DNA of 64,000 bases, taken from Thalassovita litoralis. GTDB lineage: Bacteria > Pseudomonadota > Alphaproteobacteria > Rhodobacterales > Rhodobacteraceae. The stretch lies in contig NZ_FXTO01000001.1 of assembly GCF_900182725.1 (NCBI RefSeq), positions 372,001 through 436,000 on the forward strand, read 5' to 3'. Made by a program: the position numbers and the translations under genes. The notes under the pieces are model-generated. The model searched no databases, was not told where the DNA came from, and was given only the letters and a program-made list of their open reading frames with translations. Below are positions 1-8,275 of the stretch, one piece after another (the stretch's first letter is position 1; each line of letters begins with the position of its first letter).

Positions 1-713
1 ACCACAGCGTCGTGCTTGCCGCGGATTGCGTCAAAAGACAAATCTTCGCCCACGTTGCAATTCATCACAAACTCGACGCCCGACTGTTCCAACTGGTCGA
101 TCCGGCGCATAACCACATCTTTTTCCAGTTTGAAACCGGGGATACCATAGGTCAGCAATCCGCCTGCGCGGTCATAACGATCATAAACCGTCACCTGCAA
201 ACCGGCCCGGCGCAGCATATCCGCCGCGGCCAAACCGCCAGGACCGGCACCGATCACACCAACCGACTGATCACGCTCTGCCATCACGGAAATCGGTTTG
301 ACCCAACCATTTTCCCAAGCGGTATCAGTGATGTATTTTTCGACCGAGCCAATCGTCACGGTGCCGTGGCCCGACTGTTCAATCACACAGTTGCCTTCGC
401 ACAGGCGATCCTGAGGACAGATCCGGCCACAGATTTCCGGGAAAGTATTGGTTGCCTGACTGATGGCATATGCTTCTTCCAGACGGCCCATCGCGGTCAT
501 GCGCAGCCAGTCGGGAATATTGTTATGCAGCGGGCAATGCGCCTGACAATAAGGCACACCGCACTGGCTGCACCGGCTGGCCTGTTCCTTGGCCTTTGCG
601 TCAGCATATTCGGCGTAGATTTCGTTGAAATCCTTATTGCGCAGGTTCGCATCCCGCTTCGAGGGCATGTCGCGCTCGATATTCACGAATTTCAGCATCG
701 GTTGCTTAGCCAC
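1..713 (-). CDS. gltD: Glutamate synthase small subunit (partial, 3' end outside window)
   Basis: The small (beta) subunit of NADPH-dependent glutamate synthase passes electrons from NADPH to the large subunit, which makes glutamate from glutamine and 2-oxoglutarate. About 237 N-terminal residues are visible. Two cysteine clusters expected for the 4Fe-4S domain are present (C48, C51, C56, C60 and C95, C99, C105, C109), followed by an FAD-binding GAGPGG motif near residues 155-160. I place the start at a GTG at 711-713 because AAAGG lies eight bases upstream; an ATG six codons on is the alternative. The gene runs off the left edge, so the NADPH-binding half is not seen. It is divergent from uppP, with 224 bases between them that hold no gene. 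Confidence 0.93.
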   Translation of the reverse strand, partial: MAKQPMLKFVNIERDMPSKRDANLRNKDFNEIYAEYADAKAKEQASRCSQCGVPYCQAHCPLHNNIPDWLRMTAMGRLEEAYAISQATNTFPEICGRICPQDRLCEGNCVIEQSGHGTVTIGSVEKYITDTAWENGWVKPISVMAERDQSVGVIGAGPGGLAAADMLRRAGLQVTVYDRYDRAGGLLTYGIPGFKLEKDVVMRRIDQLEQSGVEFVMNCNVGEDLSFDAIRGKHDAV

Positions 714-937
714 GTCGCTGCCTTTCTGCTAGGTATAAACGGTTGGGGCTTCTTTAATTCAGGTCTGAAACAAATAAAAGTCAGAACAGTTGACCTTTAT
801 TGATAAATTCGCCTCTGAAATTTGAGCGTGGCACTGCAAATGCGCAAAATTTAGGTCCGAAACGGATTTAAATCCGATCTTTCCTTTTATTCTCAATCAT
901 TTATACCTACACATAAAATTCCAACGGACGACAGACT

Positions 938-1741
938 ATGACCCTCCTGCATCTGTTTATTATCGCCGTTATTCAGGGCATTACCGAGTTTCTTCCCATT
1001 TCTTCCTCGGGACACCTGATTCTCTTGCCGAATCTTACAGGCATGGCGGATCAAGGTCAGGTGATTGACGTCGCCGTTCACATTGGAACCTTGGCCGCTG
1101 TGGTTCTGTATTTCTGGTCAGACGTCCGCGAAGGACTGGCCGGAACCCCGCGCATGCTGACCGGAAAGATTGATACCCCCGGATCAAAGCTGGCCTTCCT
1201 GCTGATGATGGCAACGATCCCGGTAATTGTGGTGGGGCTGATCCTGAAGCTGACGGGGCTGGACGACGCAATGCGTGGCATCACCGTCATTGGCTGGACC
1301 ATGCTGCTTTTTGGGTTGCTGCTATACTGGGTCGACCAACGCGGCCCGGTAGATCGGACTGAAAAGGACTGGTCATTATCCCACGCACTGATCATGGGGC
1401 TATGGCAAGCGGTGGCGCTGATTCCCGGCACCTCACGTTCCGGCATCACCATCACCGCCGCGCGGCAATTGGGCTATACCCGCCATGACGCGGCAAAGCT
1501 GTCCATGCTGATGTCCATCCCGACGATTTTCGCCAGCGGTGTATTGCTATCCGCGCAGGTGATCCGTGACGCAGACGTTACCGCCGCCAAGGATGGTGCA
1601 ATCGCAGCGGGCTTCGCGTTTCTGTCCGCCCTACTGGCGCTGAGCCTGATGATGCGGCTTCTGCGTTCGGTCAGCTTTACCCCGTATGTGATTTATCGCG
1701 TCATTCTGGGCGTCATTCTGCTGGCAATCGCCTATACGTAA
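938..1741 (+). CDS. uppP: Undecaprenyl-diphosphate phosphatase
   Basis: This inner-membrane enzyme dephosphorylates undecaprenyl diphosphate to recycle the lipid carrier for peptidoglycan and surface polysaccharide. The 267-residue length is normal for the BacA/UppP family. The two family signatures are visible: GITEFLPISSSGH at residues 14-26, with the conserved Glu17, and PGTSRSGIT at 163-171. Many hydrophobic segments span the protein. The start ATG follows a weak GGA-type ribosome site. It stands alone, divergent from gltD and convergent with the NAD-binding gene that ends at 1790. The surface glycan genes further right would depend on this carrier cycle. Confidence 0.95.
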   Translation: MTLLHLFIIAVIQGITEFLPISSSGHLILLPNLTGMADQGQVIDVAVHIGTLAAVVLYFWSDVREGLAGTPRMLTGKIDTPGSKLAFLLMMATIPVIVVGLILKLTGLDDAMRGITVIGWTMLLFGLLLYWVDQRGPVDRTEKDWSLSHALIMGLWQAVALIPGTSRSGITITAARQLGYTRHDAAKLSMLMSIPTIFASGVLLSAQVIRDADVTAAKDGAIAAGFAFLSALLALSLMMRLLRSVSFTPYVIYRVILGVILLAIAYT

Positions 1742-1764
1742 AAGGGCGAGCCAAAGGCCCGCCC
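1740..1764 (-). terminator. Intrinsic terminator of the minus-strand gene 1790-2767
   Basis: Between two convergent genes, GGGCGAGCC and GGCCCGCCC pair over nine positions with one A.C mismatch and an AAA loop. On the minus strand the hairpin is followed by TTTT, so it fits a terminator for the NAD-binding gene. On the plus strand no T run follows, so its use by uppP is less certain. Confidence 0.55.
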
Positions 1765-1789
1765 CCTAAATTCAATCTGTATCGGCGGA

Positions 1790-2767
1790 TTAACTGACGC
1801 GCAGGTTTTTCGCCGATTCCTTGATCGCCGCGTACTGACCCGACGGGCGGAAACGCCACAGGTAATCCGGCAAAACAACTTCGGGCGCGACGGGTTTGAT
1901 CCCCAGATCCGCGAACCCCTTGGCCCCTTCGGACACCACATTATCCGACTTCAGCAGCTTCACCTGATCGCGGGTCAGCATACTTTTGAACAGGCCGCCG
2001 GTCAGCTTCTGGCCCAGATCAAAGAAAAACGCCATGAAGGACGCTGCGAAATACGGCAGGTTTACAATCGCCTTACGGCGACGGATCACGGTCAGCATAT
2101 CCTGCATCAGTTCGCGGAAGGTCCGGGTTTCCGGCCCACCCAATTCATAGATGCCTGCAGGAACTTTGCCTTCGACAGCCATGACAGCCGCCTGCGCCAC
2201 ATCATCCACATAAACCGGCTGGAATTTCACATCAGCGCCAACGACCGGCAGAACCGGCCCCATCATCCCGGCGAAGCGGTTAAAGAAATCGTCCTCGGGA
2301 CCAAAGATCACCGAAGGGCGCAGGATCACAGCACCGGGCATGGCGGCAAGCACGGCTTCTTCGCCCTGCGCTTTGGTGCGGGCGTAATCGCTTGCGCTGT
2401 CCTTATCCGCACCGATGGCCGAGATATGGACCATCGAACCGATTCCCTGCTCTGCCGCGATACGCGCGATACGGCCAGCGCCTTCGGCCTGCACGGCATC
2501 AAAGGTATTCTTACCCTGCTGGTTCATCAGACCAACGCAGTTCACAACAGCATCCGCCCCCTGCATCACCGAACGCACGCTGGCGTCATCGCGGATATTA
2601 CACAGGACGGGTTCAACCTGACCCGGAACACCATAGGGTTTGACGTGCATGGCTGCGTTCGGGTGACGTACCGCGACACGAACCCGCCAGCCGTCCTTGG
2701 CCAACCGCCGCGCGATGTAACGGCCAACAAAGCCTGCCCCGCCGTAGATGGTCACGAGTTTCGACAT
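1790..2767 (-). CDS. NAD(P)-binding epimerase-like protein, complex I NDUFA9-like
   Basis: A 325-residue atypical short-chain dehydrogenase/reductase. The N terminus has the dinucleotide-binding loop GGAGFVG (residues 9-15) in a Rossmann fold, and the middle holds [12 protein letters not shown], the YxxxK-like segment of extended SDRs. The overall pattern fits the group related to mitochondrial complex I subunit NDUFA9, widespread in alphaproteobacteria. The substrate is unknown and catalytic activity is not certain. An upstream in-frame extension exists, but I chose the ATG at 2765-2767 because GGAG lies seven bases before it and the Rossmann fold starts right after it. A terminator-like hairpin follows the stop. 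Confidence 0.8.
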   Translation of the reverse strand: MSKLVTIYGGAGFVGRYIARRLAKDGWRVRVAVRHPNAAMHVKPYGVPGQVEPVLCNIRDDASVRSVMQGADAVVNCVGLMNQQGKNTFDAVQAEGAGRIARIAAEQGIGSMVHISAIGADKDSASDYARTKAQGEEAVLAAMPGAVILRPSVIFGPEDDFFNRFAGMMGPVLPVVGADVKFQPVYVDDVAQAAVMAVEGKVPAGIYELGGPETRTFRELMQDMLTVIRRRKAIVNLPYFAASFMAFFFDLGQKLTGGLFKSMLTRDQVKLLKSDNVVSEGAKGFADLGIKPVAPEVVLPDYLWRFRPSGQYAAIKESAKNLRVS

Positions 2768-2910
2768 GAGATGACTCCGGCTTGAAAAATCTATCCCGTT
2801 CCTACTGCTACAAGGGGTTTTCCACAAGAAGATATGCCGTCGCAGAAAAAAGTTGAAAAACGTCGTTGACACCACCCGATAGCATCTGTAAATCGCCCCT
2901 CACGACACCT

Positions 2911-2997
2911 GCCCAGGTGGCGGAATTGGTAGACGCGCTAGCTTCAGGTGCTAGTTTCCGTATGGAAGTGGAGGTTCGAGTCCTCTCCTGGGCACCA
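2911..2997 (+). tRNA. tRNA-Leu (anticodon CAG)
   Basis: An 87-base tRNA with the CCA end encoded. The acceptor arms GCCCAGG and CCTGGGC pair fully, the D arm carries GGTAGACG, and the T arm contains GGTTCGAGTCC. The anticodon stem GCTAG/CTAGC surrounds a TTCAGGT loop, giving CAG at 2945-2947, which reads CUG leucine codons. A long variable arm, as expected for class II tRNA-Leu, lies between. It sits between the minus-strand NAD-binding gene and rnd, on the strand of rnd, with 22 bases to that gene's start. Confidence 0.97.
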
Positions 2998-3019
2998 TTC
3001 CCTCCGCAAGGGGAATGAC

Positions 3020-3631
3020 ATGACTAACTTCTTATATAAGAACGATATTCCGGCAGATTTGGACCTTGGTCCAATCGTCGCAATTGACTGTGAAACGATG
3101 GGGTTGAATCCCCATCGGGATCGTTTGTGCGTGATCCAGATGTCTGGTGGCGACGGCAATGCACATATCCTGCAAATTGCCCAAGGCCAGACCGAAGCCC
3201 CCAATCTGTGCGCGATGCTGGAAAACCCCGAAGTGCTGAAATTGTTTCATTTCGGGCGATTCGACGTTGCTGCAATGTACAATGCCTTTGGCGCTCTGGC
3301 CGCACCGGTTTATTGCACCAAAATCGCCTCCAAGCTGGTGCGGACCTATACGGACCGGCACGGGCTGAAAAACCTGCTTCAGGAATTGCTGAACACCGAC
3401 ATTTCCAAACAACAACAAAGCAGCGACTGGGGCGCGCCGGAACTTACCAAGGCGCAATTGGATTATGCTGCCTCGGACGTGCTGTACCTACATCGGCTGA
3501 AATCTGAACTTGATCGGATGCTGAATCGCGAAGGTCGCGCAGACCTCGCACAAGCGTGTTTTGATTTTTTGCCCACCCGCGCCAAATTGGATCTGGCTGG
3601 CTGGCCGGAAATTGACATCTTCGCCCACTAA
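3020..3631 (+). CDS. rnd: Small ribonuclease D family 3'-5' exonuclease
   Basis: A 203-residue DEDD-family 3'-5' exoribonuclease, shorter than E. coli RNase D because it lacks the C-terminal HRDC domains. The Exo I motif is AIDCET (D23, E25), Exo II holds FGRFD (D82), and Exo III is the YxxxD form LDYAASD (Y149, D153). It probably trims the 3' ends of tRNA or other small RNAs. The start at 3020 follows AAGGGGA; an ATG five bases earlier soon meets a stop. It lies just downstream of tRNA-Leu and 26 bases before lptC, at the head of the likely rnd-lptCAB-hpf-ptsN gene string. Confidence 0.87.
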   Translation: MTNFLYKNDIPADLDLGPIVAIDCETMGLNPHRDRLCVIQMSGGDGNAHILQIAQGQTEAPNLCAMLENPEVLKLFHFGRFDVAAMYNAFGALAAPVYCTKIASKLVRTYTDRHGLKNLLQELLNTDISKQQQSSDWGAPELTKAQLDYAASDVLYLHRLKSELDRMLNREGRADLAQACFDFLPTRAKLDLAGWPEIDIFAH

Positions 3632-3657
3632 AGCAACGCCCGACTGCAAGGATCGTC

Positions 3658-4263
3658 ATGGCTTGGCGCGAAACCCTTTATTCCCGGATCATAAGCTGGC
3701 TGAAAGTTATCTTTCCGCTGGCTGCGTTGGCGATTCTATCCACACTGTTCCTGTTGTCGCGCGGACGGGATTCGACCAATGCCATTCCGTATTCGCGCGT
3801 CGACCTGCAAGAGCGGATGAAAGAAGGCATGGTAAACAAGCCGCATTTTTCAGGCGCCACTTCGGGCGGGGATCTGATCACGTTTACCGCCGAAACGGCC
3901 AAGCCCGACCCGCAGGATGACAGCAAGGCGCTGGCAGAAAAGCTGTCGGCACAGATTGATCTGACCAGCGGGACGAAAATCACCTTTGCCTCTGATACCG
4001 CTTTACTGGATACCAAGCAGGAAACCGCACGATTGACGGGGGGCGTGGTTGTGGTCAGTTCCACCGGGTATGACGTGCGGACAGATTCAATAACCACCTC
4101 GATGCGTGAAGTCGCGGCTGAAACCGATGGCCCCGTATCTGGTACCGGCCCCGCGGGGACTATCGACGCGGGAAAGATGGTCCTAAGTACCGATCCAGAA
4201 ACGAAAGACGCCCATTTGCTTTTCACAAATCGGGTGAAGCTGATATACCATCCGCAAAATTAG
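3658..4263 (+). CDS. lptC: LPS export protein LptC
   Basis: LptC is the bitopic inner-membrane protein that receives lipopolysaccharide from the LptB2FG transporter and hands it to LptA. The 201-residue product has a single N-terminal membrane helix (about residues 12-33, rich in L, I, A and F) followed by a periplasmic beta-rich region with low sequence conservation, as is usual for the family. The call rests on this architecture together with its place directly before lptA and lptB. AAGGA lies six bases before the ATG. The spacing to lptA is ten bases. Confidence 0.85.
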   Translation: MAWRETLYSRIISWLKVIFPLAALAILSTLFLLSRGRDSTNAIPYSRVDLQERMKEGMVNKPHFSGATSGGDLITFTAETAKPDPQDDSKALAEKLSAQIDLTSGTKITFASDTALLDTKQETARLTGGVVVVSSTGYDVRTDSITTSMREVAAETDGPVSGTGPAGTIDAGKMVLSTDPETKDAHLLFTNRVKLIYHPQN

Positions 4264-4273
4264 GGATTTTTCT

Positions 4274-4762
4274 GTGTCTAAGCTGCGTATCTTTCTGATT
4301 TCCTTGGCCTTGGGTGTTGCAGCGCACGCCCTGCCCGTTTCAGCGGCTAATCTGGCTTTTGGCAATTCACGTGACACCTCGAACCTGCCGGTTCAGGTCG
4401 AGGCGGATCAACTGGACGTGAATCAGAAAGACGGGACCGCCACTTTTTCAGGGAACGTGCAGATCGCACAGGGCGAAATGCTGCTGTCCGCCCCGACCGT
4501 TTTGGTCGTCTATGCCGAAGACAGCAAAAAAATCGTGCGGCTGACAGCATCCGGCGGGGTGACGGTGGTCAATGGACCCGACGCTGCCGAAGCCCAGAAT
4601 GCAGATTACGATATTGATGCCGGAACCGTCCTATTGACCGGCAATGTGTTGGTGACACAGGGCAAAAATGTGATGTCCGGTGATCGCGTGGTCCTGAACC
4701 TGGATGCCGGAACCGCGCAAGTGGGTGGCCGCGTGCGTACCACGCTGGAGACACAAGAGTAA
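4274..4762 (+). CDS. lptA: LPS transport periplasmic protein LptA
   Basis: A 162-residue OstA/LptA-type protein that forms the periplasmic bridge for lipopolysaccharide between the two membranes. A signal peptide covers about residues 1-24 (hydrophobic [13 protein letters not shown], then small residues). The mature part has the repeating short beta strands of the jellyroll fold, including [19 protein letters not shown], a typical OstA opening. The start is a GTG at 4274, ten bases after lptC. The stop codon shares one base with the ATG of lptB (TAATG), so the two are probably translationally coupled. Confidence 0.88.
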   Translation: MSKLRIFLISLALGVAAHALPVSAANLAFGNSRDTSNLPVQVEADQLDVNQKDGTATFSGNVQIAQGEMLLSAPTVLVVYAEDSKKIVRLTASGGVTVVNGPDAAEAQNADYDIDAGTVLLTGNVLVTQGKNVMSGDRVVLNLDAGTAQVGGRVRTTLETQE

Positions 4763-5520
4763 TGGCCCCGCCCGAATTGAACGTGACCGAGGGAACCTCG
4801 GGGCTGCATGTCGACCACCTGCGTAAAAGCTATAAAAAACGCGTCGTGATCCGCGATTTCAGCATGGAACTGAACCGGGGCGAGGTTGTTGCGCTGCTGG
4901 GGCCGAACGGCTGTGGGAAATCCACCACTTTCTATATGATTGCCGGGCTTGTGTACCCCGAAGGCGGACAGGTCACTGTGGACGGACGCAACATCACCAA
5001 CCTGCCCATGTATCGCCGCGCCAAGATGGGAATTGGGTATCTGCCACAGGAAATGTCGATTTTCCGGGGGCTGAACGTCGAAGACAACATCAGTGCCATT
5101 CTGGATATTTCCGAAAAAGACCGTCACAAGCGCCGCGAACGTCTGGAAGAGCTGCTCAGCGAGTTTTCCATCGAACACCTGCGTCGCGCACCCGCCCTTG
5201 CCTTGTCCGGCGGGGAACGGCGGCGGGTGGAAATTGCCCGCTGTCTGGCTGCTAATCCAAAATATCTGCTGCTGGACGAACCTTTTGCCGGGGTTGATCC
5301 GATCAGCGTGGGCGACATTCGCCATCTTGTTGCCGATTTGAAAAAGCGGGGCATCGGCGTGTTGATCACCGATCACAATGTCCGCGAAACGCTGGAGATC
5401 GTCGACCGCGCCTATATCCTGCATGACGGCAAAGTTCTGATGTCAGGCACACCCGCCGATGTGGTGGAAAACGAAAATGTCCGCCGCGTCTATCTGGGTG
5501 ATAACTTCCGCATCTCCTAA
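4762..5520 (+). CDS. lptB: LPS export ABC transporter ATP-binding protein LptB
   Basis: The cytoplasmic ATPase that powers LPS extraction with LptF and LptG (not in this window). In the 252-residue protein the Walker A motif is GPNGCGKST (47-55), the Q-loop glutamine is Q96, the ABC signature is LSGGE (148-152), and Walker B plus the catalytic glutamate is LLLDEP (169-174). The switch histidine lies in ITDHNVRE. The text around the Q loop, [15 protein letters not shown], is characteristic of LptB. It overlaps lptA by one base. In many proteobacteria rpoN follows lptB; here hpf follows after 249 bases. Confidence 0.95.
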   Translation: MAPPELNVTEGTSGLHVDHLRKSYKKRVVIRDFSMELNRGEVVALLGPNGCGKSTTFYMIAGLVYPEGGQVTVDGRNITNLPMYRRAKMGIGYLPQEMSIFRGLNVEDNISAILDISEKDRHKRRERLEELLSEFSIEHLRRAPALALSGGERRRVEIARCLAANPKYLLLDEPFAGVDPISVGDIRHLVADLKKRGIGVLITDHNVRETLEIVDRAYILHDGKVLMSGTPADVVENENVRRVYLGDNFRIS

Positions 5521-5572
5521 GGGGTGTACGCGCCCCCCGGCAAATACCGCACAAATATTTTCCAAAGGTCGA

Positions 5573-5602
5573 TTGACAGACACCCCAAGACTCGCCTCAA
5601 AT
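5573..5602 (+). promoter_or_regulatory. Candidate promoter for hpf-ptsN
   Basis: In the 249-base gap between lptB and hpf there is a perfect TTGACA (5573-5578), an 18-base spacer and TCAAAT (5597-5602), which matches four of six -10 positions. This would give hpf and ptsN their own start, with a leader of about 160 bases. The call rests on sequence pattern only. Confidence 0.35.
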
Positions 5603-5769
5603 AGGGGTATGACAGTCTTGGATCTTGCACCGCTTCTGCTTCTGGTCTTCTTGCCTAGGCCGGGTTGTGATCTGGCCCAAGCCTGTCGAATTTCAGCATT
5701 CGGGCATAAATAAACCGGGCGTAAACCGCGCACTGGATAAATCCCGATTTGTCACGCAAAGGAGACAAG

Positions 5770-6333
5770 ATGCGCTACCAAATCAGTGGAAAGCAGATTG
5801 ATATCGGTGAGGCACTGCAAACCCACGTGAAGGAAGAACTGGGCGCCGCCGTCCAGAAATACGCAGAGCGACCAACCGACGCCAATATCGTTTTTTCCAA
5901 ATCGGCCAACGAATTCGTCTGCGAAGCGACTGTGCATCTTTCCACGGGCCTGACCGCGCAAGCAAAAGCCCACGCCCACGAAATCTATGCCGCATTTGAT
6001 AATTGCTGCGAGAAAATGGAAAAACAGTTGCGCCGCTACAAGCGCCGCCTGAAGGACCATCACCGCGACCGTTCAGAGCCTGTTGAACTTCTTGGGGCTG
6101 CATCATATATCCTCGCCTCTGAAGAAGCGGATTCGGAACCGGAAAGCCTCCAGCCGATCATCGTTGCAGAGATGGAAACCAAGATCCCGTCCCTGTCTGT
6201 CGGTGAAGCCGTGATGCAAATGGAATTGGCAGGCGCCCCGGTTCTTGTCTTCCGCAATGAGACAAAAAAGGGGTTGAATGTCGTGTATCGCCGTGAAGAC
6301 GGCAATGTCGGCTGGATCGACCCGCAGCAATGA
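5770..6333 (+). CDS. hpf: Ribosome hibernation-promoting factor, long form
   Basis: A 187-residue HPF/RaiA-family protein that binds idle ribosomes in stationary phase. The N-terminal half (about 1-105) has the S30AE fold with the opening MRYQISGKQIDIGEAL and a basic run LRRYKRRLKDHHR near residues 90-102. After a linker, the C-terminal domain (about 130-187) mediates ribosome dimerisation in long HPFs and ends with VVYRREDGNVGWIDP. The ATG at 5770 is preceded by AAAGGAGA. It is followed after 47 bases by ptsN, the usual neighbour. No rpoN gene lies upstream. Confidence 0.93.
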   Translation: MRYQISGKQIDIGEALQTHVKEELGAAVQKYAERPTDANIVFSKSANEFVCEATVHLSTGLTAQAKAHAHEIYAAFDNCCEKMEKQLRRYKRRLKDHHRDRSEPVELLGAASYILASEEADSEPESLQPIIVAEMETKIPSLSVGEAVMQMELAGAPVLVFRNETKKGLNVVYRREDGNVGWIDPQQ

Positions 6334-6339
6334 GGTGAC

Positions 6340-6355
6340 CGGGGGCTTGCCCCCG
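6340..6355 (+). other. Compact hairpin between hpf and ptsN
   Basis: CGGGGGC and GCCCCCG face each other across two T bases, seven bases after the hpf stop, then ATTTAT follows. The U run is too weak for a convincing terminator. It may stabilise the hpf transcript or lower read-through into ptsN. Confidence 0.35.
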
Positions 6356-6380
6356 ATTTATCGGAGCAAAGAACCCAAAT

Positions 6381-6845
6381 ATGAACCTGTCTAACATCCT
6401 CAAGCCCGAGGCCGTGAAAGTTGTTTCTTCGGCCTCTAGCAAGAAGCGTCTTTTACAGGATCTTGGGGACCTTGCCTTTGCTGCTTATGGCCTCAGCGCC
6501 CCGGCCACGGTCGAGGCGCTGATGGAACGCGAAAGCCTTGGCCCGACTGGTGTGGGCCAGGGGGTTGCCCTGCCCCATGCCCGTATGTCTGGACTGGAAA
6601 GCGTTGTTGGTGCGTTCCTGTTGCTGGAAAAACCAGTGGATTTCGATTCCGTTGATCGACAGCCGGTCGATATCGTGTTTTCCCTGTTCGCGCCCGAAGA
6701 CGCCGGCGTGGAACATCTGAAAGCACTGGCATTGGTGTCACGGACGCTTCGTGAATCCGCGCTTTGTGCGAAGCTTCGGGCCAATGCCGACCCGGCGACG
6801 CTGTATACCATCCTGACCGAAAATCACACGGTTCAGGCCGCCTGA
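6381..6845 (+). CDS. ptsN: PTS IIA-like nitrogen-regulatory protein PtsN
   Basis: A 154-residue EIIA-Ntr protein, the last phosphate acceptor of the nitrogen phosphotransferase chain, with regulatory rather than transport roles. The phosphorylatable histidine is His66 in GVALPHAR, and the EIIA fold spans about residues 5-150. It follows hpf in the conserved hpf-ptsN arrangement. Its last 13 bases overlap the end of the convergent sulfotransferase gene, so the two transcripts are complementary at their 3' ends. Confidence 0.93.
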   Translation: MNLSNILKPEAVKVVSSASSKKRLLQDLGDLAFAAYGLSAPATVEALMERESLGPTGVGQGVALPHARMSGLESVVGAFLLLEKPVDFDSVDRQPVDIVFSLFAPEDAGVEHLKALALVSRTLRESALCAKLRANADPATLYTILTENHTVQAA

Positions 6846-8269
6846 TCACCCCAAGCGCCAAACCCGAACTGCATGTAATCGCGCTGATAGATTTGCGCGG
6901 CCTTCGCTTCAATGTCGGCGTCGTAAATCTGTTCCAACCCAACGGGTAGATCAGCCACTATGGCGGTTGGAACAGGGGCTTCGGCATATCCAACATTTGC
7001 GGCAATCAGCGGCAGCATATGGGTTAACTCATCCTCGCGGATTACGAAATCAGGTTGCGCCACCGGGGCAAACCCCTTCAGCACCTCTGATTGGCTGGCC
7101 CAATTCGGATCAATGCGAATGCTGGTCTGTCCCAGAATATTGATCTGCACAAAATCCAAAAACGCCATGAATGCCGCCCGATGTGCCGCGGCATCATAGC
7201 CTTCGGGCAGACCAGATTTTGGCAGCGGCAAATCATACACCTGACACAGCGTTTTCCGTATCCGTGAAAAAGCCCCCGGCCCATCCGCCAAAATGCGCCG
7301 ACAAAAGGTAGAATGCGCCCGCTCTAATGGATGGCGCAGCACCGTAAAGCTGCGGAATCCGGTATTGGCTGCACGCCATTGACGCAGGGTTTTCTGTGAA
7401 AACCCTGACTGCAACGCATCCGTTTCCACACCATCCAGCGCGGCCATCCATGCGGTCACATCCTCGTCAGGGCCACCGGGAATGGGCATATACAGCAGCC
7501 GCGCCTTAGCTGCCGCCACATATCCCGGCACGCCGCCGCCCCGACGTGGTTCAAAATTCGGGGTTCGGGTCAGGTTAAACCGATCCAGACCAGACAGGGC
7601 CTTCCCCATATCCTCGAAATTTTCCACCTTCGCAGACAGCGGTTCCGGGTTTTGTTTTTTTAGCTTGCCGTCCAATTCTGTTAACGGGGCAGCCACCCCC
7701 AGCCAGCGCCCCAAGCCGTTGATCACATCAAGATTCTGTAAATCTTCGTAATCAATATAAAACGCAGTTTGCCCCGACACTTGCAGCGCATTCAGAAGCC
7801 GCACCTGAAATTCCTGCAAGGCGGCCAGATGGACCTCGAATTCCTGATCGGAAAACTGCGCGGTCCCCCCCTTGCGGCGCTTCATGTTGGTCAGCTTCCA
7901 CTGCCCCGTCGATTGCGCGATTTTCCAACTGACATAGCTTTCCGCCGGATTGCGGGTCAGCACGATCTTGGCGCAACGAGGATCGTCCAGCATCGCCTGT
8001 AGCACGCGTGGATCATGGTCATGGAAATAGCGAAACCCACCCAACCCATCCGTTTTATCCCGGATCGTCGCCAACAACCGCAATGGATCTTGTTCGCGTT
8101 CGCCCTGCGTCACATCCAGAATGGTATCCTTGTTCGGATACCCGATAAAATGCGGATTAAACGCTTCCCCGTGACAGGTGACGCCCTCAAAGGCGTTCAA
8201 ATTCGCTTCCAGGAAATTCGATCCGGTGCGCATCTCGGCGAACACAACGAAATAATCAAAATTGCTCAT
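6833..8269 (-). CDS. Two-domain sulfotransferase (NodH/Stf0-like plus Sulfotransfer_2-like)
   Basis: A 478-residue protein likely to sulfate a glycan or glycolipid with PAPS as donor. The N-terminal domain (about 1-235) looks like the Stf0/NodH group: the 5'-phosphosulfate loop is EMRTGSNFL (12-20) and the 3'-phosphate motif is KIVLTRNPAESYVSWK (101-116). A second sulfotransferase-like domain begins near residue 255 and carries a 3'-phosphate motif, VLRHPLERAHSTF (310-322). Its expected PAPS loop reads YMPIPGGPDED (260-270) and lacks the usual lysine, so this half may be inactive. It is the last gene of the minus-strand glycosyltransferase block, six bases after the GT14 gene. The sulfate acceptor is unknown. 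Confidence 0.8.
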   Translation of the reverse strand: MSNFDYFVVFAEMRTGSNFLEANLNAFEGVTCHGEAFNPHFIGYPNKDTILDVTQGEREQDPLRLLATIRDKTDGLGGFRYFHDHDPRVLQAMLDDPRCAKIVLTRNPAESYVSWKIAQSTGQWKLTNMKRRKGGTAQFSDQEFEVHLAALQEFQVRLLNALQVSGQTAFYIDYEDLQNLDVINGLGRWLGVAAPLTELDGKLKKQNPEPLSAKVENFEDMGKALSGLDRFNLTRTPNFEPRRGGGVPGYVAAAKARLLYMPIPGGPDEDVTAWMAALDGVETDALQSGFSQKTLRQWRAANTGFRSFTVLRHPLERAHSTFCRRILADGPGAFSRIRKTLCQVYDLPLPKSGLPEGYDAAAHRAAFMAFLDFVQINILGQTSIRIDPNWASQSEVLKGFAPVAQPDFVIREDELTHMLPLIAANVGYAEAPVPTAIVADLPVGLEQIYDADIEAKAAQIYQRDYMQFGFGAWGDQAA

Positions 8270-8275
8270 GATGCC

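Noticed and set aside
5609-5713. Short hydrophobic frame of 34 residues before hpf
   Set aside because: AGGGG is too close to its ATG, and no conserved motif is seen. The stretch is more likely untranslated leader.
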